Origin: Rhodothalassium salexigens DSM 2132
GTDB taxonomy: Bacteria > Pseudomonadota > Alphaproteobacteria > Sphingomonadales > Rhodothalassiaceae
Assembly: GCF_004341375.1 (NCBI RefSeq)
Contig: NZ_SLXO01000010.1
Coordinates: forward strand, 1 to 64,000
DNA: 64,000 nt
Direction of reading: 5' to 3'
Notes under the pieces: model-generated
What the model was told of the DNA's origin: nothing
What the model saw: only the letters and a program-made list of their open reading frames with translations
The model's database searches: none
Part shown: positions 25,308 to 32,564 of the stretch, one piece after another
Layout of the letters: each line of letters begins with the position of its first letter
Numbering within the stretch: the stretch's first letter is position 1
Program-made: the position numbers and the translations under genes

Positions 25308-25517
25308 TCACGATCCTCTGCGATCGTCTCTCTTGTCAGCTTTGTCCGCTGCCTGATTTTTACGGTGCGTAAGACCTTTAAGTCGGTCGTACTCCTCCGT
25401 CGAGATAACCACGACAACAGGCCGTCCGTGTTTTTCGATCACCACGGGCTCTGCCCGTGCTGTGTCGAGAAGCAACCCGAAGCCGTTCTTGGCTTCCTTG
25501 GCTGACATTTTTTTCAT
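25308..25517 (-). CDS. Phd/YefM-type antitoxin, no toxin gene visible
   Basis: A 69-aa protein from the ATG at 25517, with AAGGA upstream. It shows the family pattern MKKMSAKEAKNGFGLLLDTA, then PVVIEKHGRPVVVVISTEEY, followed by a charged tail. Such proteins bind DNA through the N-terminus and a toxin through the C-terminus. No RelE/Doc/VapC-like partner is adjacent: the next gene downstream is hsdM, 55 bp away. It may be an orphan, or it may regulate the RM operon promoter. Confidence 0.75.
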   Translation of the reverse strand: MKKMSAKEAKNGFGLLLDTARAEPVVIEKHGRPVVVVISTEEYDRLKGLTHRKNQAADKADKRDDRRGS

Positions 25518-25856
25518 GGCGTGTCCTTGCGAGCCATTTGGGCTATTTTGTCCACTTTGATGGCTGCACGCAAGGATTGATCTTAAGGCGAGTTGATATC
25601 GCCGATAATAGGCTGGAGAGCCGCACTCGGTACGGCGAATTTTCAGTAGCTGTCCCGAGCCACAAGATGCCCATCGGGCGGGCTCGGACGGCTGAGCGGC
25701 TTCCCGCCCATCCTGACATGAGGCACACCGCAAGCGTCCGGTGCCGGACGATAGATGCGCGGTGGCCTTTACCCGTCCAGGTCCACTGACGCCCAACGGG
25801 CTGGACTTGACGGCTCTTGAAGCTGCCTTCCGAGCCTAACGGGTGAGAGAAGGGGA
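25518..25856. other. Intergenic region between the integrase and antitoxin genes
   Basis: No gene is supported. It contains the perfect palindrome CGTCCGGTGCCGGACG (25735-25750) and weaker inverted repeats such as GCCC-ATC-GGGC, in the style of the two hairpin arrays. The antitoxin/RM promoter should lie near 25520-25600. Confidence 0.5.
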
Positions 25857-27398
25857 TTAAGCCTCCGGTCTCTTGCCGGAGTCCTCTTCCTTGCTTTGGT
25901 TTTTGCGCTTCGGCCTTCGCACATTGATCGCTGACGCATCGAGGGTCGTGGCGATGTGCGAGGCGTAGTACTTCTCGATCATCTCGACGCTGGTACGGCA
26001 GTTTTTGGCGATCTGGTAGATGTCGGCACCTTCGAGGAGCCGGAAACAGATATAGGTGTGGCGCAGACTGTAGGCCGTCCGCCTGTTGCCTTCGCGGTCG
26101 AATTTGAGGTCATTCTCTTCGAGAATGGCGTTGAATTGCTTCTTGTGATTGGCGGGGAAAACAAGGTCGGTCGGCTGCGGTTTCCGCCAGACAGGTTCCC
26201 CCGATCCGGTTTCCGTGTCGTCAACGTCTGTCTGATCATCTGATGGGGGCCGCAGCCTGTCGACCAGGCGCTCAAACGGTCGCACGGCGTTCGCCATGCT
26301 CTTGCAATAGCCGACGCCGCGTTTTCCCCGGACTGAAATCAGAAGGATCGTTTCGCCTGTTCCTTCGTCCTCGACGATCTCAACGTCACGAAACTCAAGC
26401 GTGTTGGCTTCATCCGGTCGCAAGCCGGTATTTGCCATGAACAGGATATAGTCGTGCAACTGCTCGTTCGGCCACGCCCTTGTCGTGCCCTTGAATTGTT
26501 GGGTGCGGGCGCGGGACGCCTCGTAGAGCTTCCGGTATTCTTCCTGCGAGAACCACGCGCGGTGGGCGATTTTCTCGGCCTTCCGGTATGGGGGCGAGAA
26601 GTCGGGCAGGTGTTCCAGCCAGCCGTGGCGGATGGCGGTCTTTATGACCTGCCGAAGCGTCACGATCTCGTGGTGCATCGTGCTTTTGGACGGCGGCCTG
26701 CTGCGCTGCTTCATCCAGTTCAGCATTTCGCCAAGCGCGCCCAATTCACGGTCCACGATCTTAGCGGCGATGGCGGGTTCTTGATCGATCTCAGAAATCC
26801 GGTGGTCACGGTATTTCTCGATAGCCTTGGGTGTGACGGTGGCTGCAACTCCGTCACTGAAATAGGGAACGATGTGTTTCTTGACCGCTTCGAGGCGGGC
26901 CTCGGCTTCGCGGTCGGTACGGTGATTGCTTCGAAAGCCGTATTCCTTCTCAAACTGGCGAACCGCCTGTTTGAACGGCTTTTCGATTGGCTTGTTGTCG
27001 GGATTCAGCCTGGAGATGCGGTACTCCTGCACAAGGCCGGGAGTGACTTCGGATAGTCCCTTGTCTCCGAAGAAGGGGACAAGGTGGAGCTTGAGCCGAC
27101 GCTCATGTCCTTCGACATAGCCGGGGTGGCGCTGGCCTTCGGTGATGACCTCGTACTCGCGCAGGAACTGCTCGGCGGCTTGCTTGAATGTCTTTTCGGA
27201 TTTCAGCTCGCCGCGATTGTTCTTTCCACGGAGGTCTAGATACCAGTCCTCTGCAAAGTCCTTTGCCTGCGCCAAACTCTCTTGCTTGGTGCTGACGCGC
27301 CGGTTCTTACCGGCGATGTAGGTGGAGCACTGCCAGTATCGGCTTCGTCCACGTTTATAAACGTGGACTTTTCCGCCCATTATCGTGTGATTAGCCAT
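25857..27398 (-). CDS. Tyrosine recombinase / integrase of the island
   Basis: A 513-aa protein. The catalytic domain shows the first Arg in ANTGLRPDEA (R327), the HxxR-type box YSLRHTY (R446, H447) and the nucleophile in IEKYYASH (Y477 or Y478). The N-terminal part contains two consecutive core-binding-like segments (FKQAAEQFLREYE...LVPFFGDKG at 71-114 and FKQAVRQFEKEYG...IVPYFSDG at 142-183), so it is longer than typical 350-420-aa integrases. It lies at the island border beside a tRNA-Arg half gene, as expected for the enzyme that integrates and excises the element. Confidence 0.9.
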   Translation of the reverse strand: MANHTIMGGKVHVYKRGRSRYWQCSTYIAGKNRRVSTKQESLAQAKDFAEDWYLDLRGKNNRGELKSEKTFKQAAEQFLREYEVITEGQRHPGYVEGHERRLKLHLVPFFGDKGLSEVTPGLVQEYRISRLNPDNKPIEKPFKQAVRQFEKEYGFRSNHRTDREAEARLEAVKKHIVPYFSDGVAATVTPKAIEKYRDHRISEIDQEPAIAAKIVDRELGALGEMLNWMKQRSRPPSKSTMHHEIVTLRQVIKTAIRHGWLEHLPDFSPPYRKAEKIAHRAWFSQEEYRKLYEASRARTQQFKGTTRAWPNEQLHDYILFMANTGLRPDEANTLEFRDVEIVEDEGTGETILLISVRGKRGVGYCKSMANAVRPFERLVDRLRPPSDDQTDVDDTETGSGEPVWRKPQPTDLVFPANHKKQFNAILEENDLKFDREGNRRTAYSLRHTYICFRLLEGADIYQIAKNCRTSVEMIEKYYASHIATTLDASAINVRRPKRKNQSKEEDSGKRPEA

Positions 27399-27537
27399 GA
27401 CTGTTCAAAAAGTGTGAAAATGTGTAAGCTATGTGTAAGGATAAAATGGCGATCACGGCGAGGCAAGAAAATTCATAAGTTATTGTATTTTCGTTTTTAT
27501 TTGCGTTTTTATGGAGAACAAGTCGTATGGGTCGGGA

Positions 27538-27578
27538 GATTAGGAATCTGATGCTCTATCCACCTGAGCTACGGGCGC
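27538..27578 (-). other. 5' half of tRNA-Arg(CCT): integration junction
   Basis: Read on the minus strand from 27578: GCGCCCGTAGCTCAGG, then the D-arm and the anticodon arm CAGATTCCTAATCT with anticodon CCT (27542-27544). Past the anticodon loop the sequence leaves tRNA (TCCCGACCC and then AT-rich), with no variable loop, T-arm or matching CGGGCGC acceptor strand. This marks the chromosome/island border. An intact copy should exist at the other end of the element if the attachment site carries the 5' half. The remaining 27399-27537 is AT-rich and likely holds the integrase promoter. Confidence 0.75.
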
Positions 27579-27631
27579 ATGCTATGCTCTGTGCCTGTTT
27601 GTGGGGGGGGAGTCAATTGGAGGGCCGGTGC

Positions 27632-28546
27632 GTGCCAGAGCGGTGGCCGCGGTCGAAAGAAGCCCCCGCGCGACGGTTGCGGCGCGCGGACGGTCAGCCG
27701 GTTGGCGATCGTGGCTCGCCGGTCGCCATCGTCTGCGCGCTGTCGATCACACTGGTTGCGAGCGCCTCGGTCGCGCCGGCGTCGGCGCCATCGACCCTGG
27801 CGCCAGCCGCGCCGCCCGCTGCGCTGGCGGGACTGACCGAGGGTGCCGGGATGCGCGTCGTCCGCGTATCCGATGGGCTCAGCCTGCGCGACGACGCGGG
27901 CGAGACCCTGCGCCTGGCAGACCTGTGGGCGCCGCGCCGGACCGTACAGGGCGAGGCTGCGCCCGCGGCGGATCGGGCGCGGGCGGTGCTGGCGCGGTTA
28001 GCGCAGGGGCGGCGCTTCGTCCGCTACGCCGCCGAGCCAGCGCAGGATCGCTATGCCATCCCCCAAGTGCATCTGGTGCGCGACGATGGGCTGTGGCTGC
28101 AACGCGCACTGTTGCAGGCAGGCGCCGCCCAGGTCGACCCGTGGACCGACCGGGAGGCCGTCCGCGCGGCGTTGTTTGAGGCCGAGGCGGTGGCCCGGCA
28201 CGCCGGGCGCGGGCTGTGGCGCACGCCATCCATGGGCCGCCGGCGCGCCGATAGCCTCGACGCTCGCGACCGTGACCGTTTTCGCATCGTCGTCGGCCGG
28301 GTCGAAAGCGTGGGACGCGGTGACCTGGGCGTGTTCATCAATTTCGGCCGCGACTGGTCGCGCGACCTGACCCTGTTGGTGCCCACCGGGCATGTGCGCG
28401 CCATGGGCGGCATGGCGGGGCTGCGCGCTCTTGAAGGCCGAACCGTCGAGGCGCGCGGCGTGCTCGATTGGTGGCGAGGCCCGTTCCTGCGCGTCCGCCG
28501 GCCGGGCACCCTGCGCCCGCTGGCCCCGGCCGACGACGCGGAGTGA
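27632..28546 (+). CDS. SNase-fold (thermonuclease-like) protein, probably catalytically dead
   Basis: About 304 aa if the GTG at 27632 is used. Earlier in-frame starts run into the tRNA remnant, and the true start is uncertain. A hydrophobic segment (VAIVCALSITLVASASVAPA) suggests export or membrane anchoring. The SNase-like part runs from MRVVRVSDGLSLRDDAGETL to about DRYAIPQVHLVRDDG and LQAGAAQVDPW. Compared with Staphylococcus nuclease, the first Arg is kept (LRL), but the DTPE segment reads WAPR and DKYGR reads DRYAI, so the metal-binding Asp, the general-base Glu and the second Arg are missing. It is likely a binding protein rather than a nuclease. It is the first core gene beyond the island. 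Confidence 0.65.
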   Translation: MPERWPRSKEAPARRLRRADGQPVGDRGSPVAIVCALSITLVASASVAPASAPSTLAPAAPPAALAGLTEGAGMRVVRVSDGLSLRDDAGETLRLADLWAPRRTVQGEAAPAADRARAVLARLAQGRRFVRYAAEPAQDRYAIPQVHLVRDDGLWLQRALLQAGAAQVDPWTDREAVRAALFEAEAVARHAGRGLWRTPSMGRRRADSLDARDRDRFRIVVGRVESVGRGDLGVFINFGRDWSRDLTLLVPTGHVRAMGGMAGLRALEGRTVEARGVLDWWRGPFLRVRRPGTLRPLAPADDAE

Positions 28547-28882
28547 GCGATCGTGTTCGAAACCGTCTCGACACGCTTGGCCGCCGGGGCCGGACGGACC
28601 CAGGGGGAGGGCCGGAGCTTGGGCGCCCCCGCCCGGGGAGCGACCGGGCCCTGCCGGCAACAGGCCCGTACCGCCGGTGATCTCTGGCACTATGGCGTCC
28701 GGCGGTCGGGTCTCGGCTTGCTGCAGGTGCCAGGAGCCGCGACGGCAGCGGCCGCCGGGGGATGAGAGATCGGCACCGGGTCTATGTGGGGCCGGGTCTC
28801 TGCGGGGCCGGGTCTGAGAGGCAGGTGAGGGAGGGCGACGCCGCGGACGCCGAGCGCGTCGGGCGTCGCCAAAGCGGGCGGA
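28547..28882. other. Intergenic region between convergent genes
   Basis: No convincing gene. It contains a repeat of GGGCCGGGTCT (near 28790-28815) and the inverted repeat GGCGACGCC (28834-28842) / GGCGTCGCC (28862-28870), which probably ends the carD transcript although no T-run follows. Confidence 0.4.
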
Positions 28883-29389
28883 TCAGGCGGCGACCAGCAC
28901 CTTTTCGAGCTTGGTCATCGCCTCGCCTTCGTCGATCTGTTCGACGGCGGCGAGCTCGCGTGCCAAGCGGCCGAGCGCGGCCTCGTAGATCTGGCGTTCG
29001 GAGTAGGACTGTTCGGGTTGGTCATCGCCCCGGTGCAGGTCGCGCACCACTTCGGCGATCGACACGATGTCGCCCGAGTTGATCTTGGCTTCGTATTCCT
29101 GGGCCCGGCGCGACCACATGGTGCGCTTGACCCGCGCCTTGCCCTTGAGGGTGGTGAACGCCTCTTCAAGCGTCGCCTGGTTGGACAGGCGCCGCATGCC
29201 GGAGGTGGCCGCCTTGTTGAGCGGCACGCGCAGGGTCATTTTTTCCTTTTCAAACCGCACCACATAGAGATCGAGCTTCATGCCGGCGATCTCCTGGTGC
29301 TCGATATCGACAATCCGCCCGACGCCGTGCTTGGGATAGACCACATAGTCACCCTTGTTGAACGCCAGTGTCTTTTTGTCTTTTGCCAT
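28883..29389 (-). CDS. carD: CarD family transcriptional regulator
   Basis: A 168-aa protein from the ATG at 29389 (MAKDKKTLAFNKGD). The N-terminal Tudor-like RNA-polymerase interaction domain reads GDYVVYPKHGVGRIVDIEH and continues to MTLRVPLNKAATSGMRRL. The C-terminal DNA-binding helical domain includes VKRTMWSRRAQEYEAKINSG (with the conserved W) and QSYSERQIYEAALGRLA. CarD binds the RNA polymerase beta subunit and stabilises open complexes at many promoters, including those for rRNA. It is common in alphaproteobacteria and here is a single-gene unit. Confidence 0.93.
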   Translation of the reverse strand: MAKDKKTLAFNKGDYVVYPKHGVGRIVDIEHQEIAGMKLDLYVVRFEKEKMTLRVPLNKAATSGMRRLSNQATLEEAFTTLKGKARVKRTMWSRRAQEYEAKINSGDIVSIAEVVRDLHRGDDQPEQSYSERQIYEAALGRLARELAAVEQIDEGEAMTKLEKVLVAA

Positions 29390-29905
29390 GATGCCAGTGT
29401 GTTCCTCTGCAGAGCGTCGTCGGACCGTCCGGGATACGGCAATGTGGCCATGCGTCCGCGCCCTCATTCGGAGGCATCGCCATTACGAATCGCTTGATGT
29501 CAAAGGGAAGTTGCCGCGGCCTCCGGACCCGTCACCGCCGAATGCTCTTCATGCCTTGGGTTCCAATGGCGATTATGTAACATATTTTCCGCATTTTTGG
29601 TAGCCCCCGTTTTCTGCGCCTTTTGGGATCGTTTCGGCCTAAACGATCGTTGAGGGCGCGGGCTGCGGCTGGCGGTCTCGCGGCCGGCTGGCAAGGCAGT
29701 CTGTAAAGTGGTCCCCACGGTGAGCCTCGGGGCGACCCCGGGCGGGGCCGGGCCCAAAGCCGCGCTGGATGGCGGCGCTGGGTGGTGGGCCTGGGAGGCG
29801 GCGCGGCCTGAACACCGATGGCGGCGGTTTCCATCTCGTCAAGGCGCATTCTATGCGCTATCCTGATCCGACGACCCAGTTTTCACGGCTATAGGAGACA
29901 AGACC
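29390..29905. other. Divergent promoter region between carD and infC
   Basis: No gene is supported in these 516 bp. It includes an AT-rich stretch around 29565-29620 and the perfect inverted repeat GATCGTTT-CGGCCT-AAACGATC (29627-29648). It should carry both promoters and the infC leader; exact boxes are not clear. Confidence 0.5.
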
Positions 29906-30445
29906 ATCCGTAAGCGTCGCATGCCGGGTGCCGCACCCACGCCGACCGGCCCCCGCGCCAATGAAAGGATCCGGGTGCCCAAGGTGCGCCTGATCGATCA
30001 CAATGGGGATAATCACGGCGTCGTCGAAACTGACGAAGCGCGGCGTCTTGCCGAACAAGCCGGATTGGACCTGGTGGAGGTGTCGCCCAGCGCGGACCCG
30101 CCGGTTTGCAAAATCCTCGACTATGGCAAGTACAAGTACGAGGCTCAGAAAAAAGCCAATCTGGCCCGTAAGAAGCAAAAGACCCAGGACGTCAAGGAAA
30201 TCAAAATGCGTCCGGGGATCGACTCGCACGATTACGAGACCAAGATGAAGGCGGCCAACAAGTTTCTGGACGCCGGCGACAAGGTCAAGTTTACCCTGCG
30301 CTTTCGGGGCCGCGAGATGGCCCACCAGGATATCGGCATGAACATCCTCAAGAAAGTTGAGGAAGATCTCGTCGATATCGCCAAGACCGAAGCGCGCCCG
30401 AAGATGGAAGGCCGCCAGATGGTCATGGTGGTGGCACCGAAATAG
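29906..30445 (+). CDS. infC: Translation initiation factor IF-3, probably starting at AUC
   Basis: A 179-aa protein if started at ATC (29906). AGGAG (29893-29897) lies 8 nt before this ATC, whereas the first ATG (29921) is 23 nt away. infC genes are known to use AUU or other rare start codons so that IF-3 represses its own translation. The protein has the N-domain (GPRANERIRVPKVRLIDHNG, then LDLVEVSPSADPPVCKILDY), the linker (KYEAQKKANLARKKQK) and the C-domain (KEIKMRPGIDSHDYETK, FLDAGDKVKFTLRFRGREMA). IF-3 binds the 30S subunit and proofreads the start codon. It is not followed here by rpmI-rplT. Confidence 0.93.
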   Translation: MRKRRMPGAAPTPTGPRANERIRVPKVRLIDHNGDNHGVVETDEARRLAEQAGLDLVEVSPSADPPVCKILDYGKYKYEAQKKANLARKKQKTQDVKEIKMRPGIDSHDYETKMKAANKFLDAGDKVKFTLRFRGREMAHQDIGMNILKKVEEDLVDIAKTEARPKMEGRQMVMVVAPK

Positions 30446-30463
30446 CCGGACGCTCATGCGGGT

Positions 30464-30492
30464 GGTGCCGACCGGCGGTTTCGCCGGGCACC
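30464..30492 (+). terminator. Hairpin after infC
   Basis: GGTGC (30464-30468) and CCGGCG (30472-30477) pair with CGCCGG (30482-30487) and GCACC (30488-30492) around a GTTT loop. There is no T-run, so termination is likely but unproven. The rest of 30493-30868 shows no supported gene. Confidence 0.5.
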
Positions 30493-30868
30493 GCCCGCGG
30501 CGCGCCCTGCCGCTTCCACGTTGTCCCGCCCTAGGCCGCCGGCCCCTCGGCGGACCCGCGCCAGAAGTCCGCCACCAATCCGCGAGAACCCCACAAGACC
30601 CCCTCCCAACACCCGGGGCTCCCCTTCCGGGTCCTGGCAGCGCATCGGCCTTTTCCGCCACCGCTTTGGTCATGGCGACAGCCGAGGTCGCCCGGGCGCT
30701 CGCAAGCGTCGGTGGGCGATCGCCACGTCGCGCGCCGGTCGGGCCGCCAGCCACACTCAGCCACACGCCGACACCGCCGCTTTACCGATGCGGTTGGCCG
30801 AATGCAGGTGGGCACGACTGCGGTGGGCTGGGCCTATGGCGGCCCGCCGGCCCAGGGCCGCCCGACGA

Positions 30869-32239
30869 TCAGGCCTGGCCGGCTTGGCGATGCGTGTCCA
30901 TGGTGGTAGGGGGCGCGTCGGCGGCGTGCTCACCCCGGCCGATGCCGTGATAGACGAGCCCGTGACGGCGCGGCTCGTCGCCCCGGCCATAGACGTTGCG
31001 CAGATCGACCATCACCGGCGCGCGCAGCAGCCGCGCCACCCGCGCCAGGTCGAGCGCGCGGAACTGGTTCCACTCGGTCAGGATGACCACCGCGTCGGCG
31101 CCGTCGATGACCGCATAAGGGTCGGCGCCGAAGCTGAGCGCGTGGCCGAGCAGCGGCGCGGCTTCGTCCATGCCCTCGGGGTCGTAGGCCAGGATCTCGG
31201 CGCCCGCGTCCTTGAGGCGCGGCACGATGGCAAGGCTCGGGCTTTCGCGCATGTCGTCGGTGTTGGGCTTGAAGGTCAGGCCCAACAGGGCGATGCGCTT
31301 GCCGGCCACCGAGCCGCCGCACGCGGCGATGATCCGGTCGGCCATGGCGGCCTTGCGGGTATCGTTGGCCTGCACCACCGCGTCGACGATGCGCAGCGGC
31401 GTGCCGGCCTGTTCGGCGGTGCGCAGCAGGGCGAGCGTGTCCTTGGGAAAGCAACTGCCGCCATAGCCCGGCCCGGCGTGCAGGAATTTCGGCCCGATCC
31501 GCTTGTCGAGACCCATACCGCGCGCCACGTCCTGGACATTGCCGCCGACCCGTTCGCACAGATCGGCGATCTCGTTGATGAAGCCGATCTTGGTGGCCAG
31601 AAACGCATTCGAGGCGTATTTGATCAACTCGGCGGTTTCGCGGTCGCAATAGAGCACCGGCGTTTCGTTGAGCGACAAGGGCCGGTAAAGCCCCGCCATC
31701 ACCGCCTGCGCGCGGTCGCTCTGGATGCCGACCACCACCCGGTCGGGGCGCATGAAGTCCTCGATCGCCGAGCCTTCGCGCAGGAATTCGGGGTTCGACG
31801 CCACCTCCACGTCGGCGCCGGGCGCGGTCTCACGCAGCAGCGCTTCGAGCGCCAGGCCGGTGCCCACCGGCACGGTGGACTTGGTGACCACCACCGTAAA
31901 GCCGCGGACCGCCGCGGCGATCTCGGCGGCGGCGGCGCGCACATAGCTCAGATCCGCATGGCCATCGCCGCGCCGGCTCGGCGTGCCGACGGCGATGAAC
32001 ACCGCCTCGCTGTCGGCCACCGCCTCGGCCATGTCGACCGCGAAGTCGAGCCGACCGGCGGCCACGTTGCGCGCCACCAGATCCTCAAGCCCGGGCTCGA
32101 AGATCGGGATCTTGCCCCGGTTCAGGGCGTCGATCTTGGCGGGATCCTTGTCGACGCAGGTGACATGATGACCGAATTCGGAAAAGCAGGCGCCTGAAAC
32201 CAGGCCCACATAGCCGGTGCCTACCACTGTAACGCGCAT
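30869..32239 (-). CDS. ugd: UDP-glucose 6-dehydrogenase
   Basis: A 456-aa enzyme oxidising UDP-glucose to UDP-glucuronate with two NAD+, for extracellular polysaccharide or LPS. The N-terminal Rossmann motif is VVGTGYVGLVSGACFSEFG. The catalytic Cys is in GPGYGGSCFPKDTLAL, and conserved lysines lie in YASNAFLATKIGFINEI and LGLTFKPNTDDMRESPS. Length is standard. It is a single gene on the minus strand. Confidence 0.95.
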   Translation of the reverse strand: MRVTVVGTGYVGLVSGACFSEFGHHVTCVDKDPAKIDALNRGKIPIFEPGLEDLVARNVAAGRLDFAVDMAEAVADSEAVFIAVGTPSRRGDGHADLSYVRAAAAEIAAAVRGFTVVVTKSTVPVGTGLALEALLRETAPGADVEVASNPEFLREGSAIEDFMRPDRVVVGIQSDRAQAVMAGLYRPLSLNETPVLYCDRETAELIKYASNAFLATKIGFINEIADLCERVGGNVQDVARGMGLDKRIGPKFLHAGPGYGGSCFPKDTLALLRTAEQAGTPLRIVDAVVQANDTRKAAMADRIIAACGGSVAGKRIALLGLTFKPNTDDMRESPSLAIVPRLKDAGAEILAYDPEGMDEAAPLLGHALSFGADPYAVIDGADAVVILTEWNQFRALDLARVARLLRAPVMVDLRNVYGRGDEPRRHGLVYHGIGRGEHAADAPPTTMDTHRQAGQA

Positions 32240-32564
32240 ACGCTGGTCCTCCTCAGGGTCGCATCCATCTGCGATCGTCGCGGTTGCGACCGTCGCCGTT
32301 GTCTATCCGGTTCCGGCGTCAATCGCCAGGGGGCGCATGGGCCGATGACCCGCCGTCTGGACAGAGTGCCGCGCCCCACAAGCCGCCGTCCCGACCTATC
32401 TGGGCGGGTCCGTCGGTTGGGCGTTTGACGGTTGGGTGAAGCTTTCATGGCAGCCGGCTTATGTCACAAATCTGAGATCACGAGCGCCTACCAGAGCGGC
32501 CATAGGTGAAAAACCGCAACCGGGGCGGGATCGACCGTCTTTGTCGAGGGCCGGAGTAGTGTTT
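32240..32564. other. Divergent promoter region of ugd and the chemoreceptor gene
   Basis: These 325 bp hold no supported gene. No clear -35/-10 pair was recognised on either strand. Confidence 0.4.

Noticed and set aside
27399-27580. Group I intron in the anticodon loop of tRNA-Arg(CCT), as reported for some alphaproteobacteria
   Set aside because: Only about 140 nt separate the tRNA half from the integrase gene, no intron core elements or 3' exon are seen, and an adjacent integrase explains the break better.
27527-27631. Extended start of the SNase-like gene at 27527
   Set aside because: This start lies at the edge of the tRNA remnant at the island junction and would add a junction-derived N-terminus.
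27601-28179. Additional Arg/Gly/Ala-rich frames overlapping the SNase-like gene
   Set aside because: Composition is typical of out-of-frame reading in GC-rich DNA, and no ribosome site was seen.
30521-32197. Plus-strand 558-codon open frame opposite ugd
   Set aside because: It mirrors ugd in the antisense direction and consists of Arg/His/Gly-rich sequence without domains.
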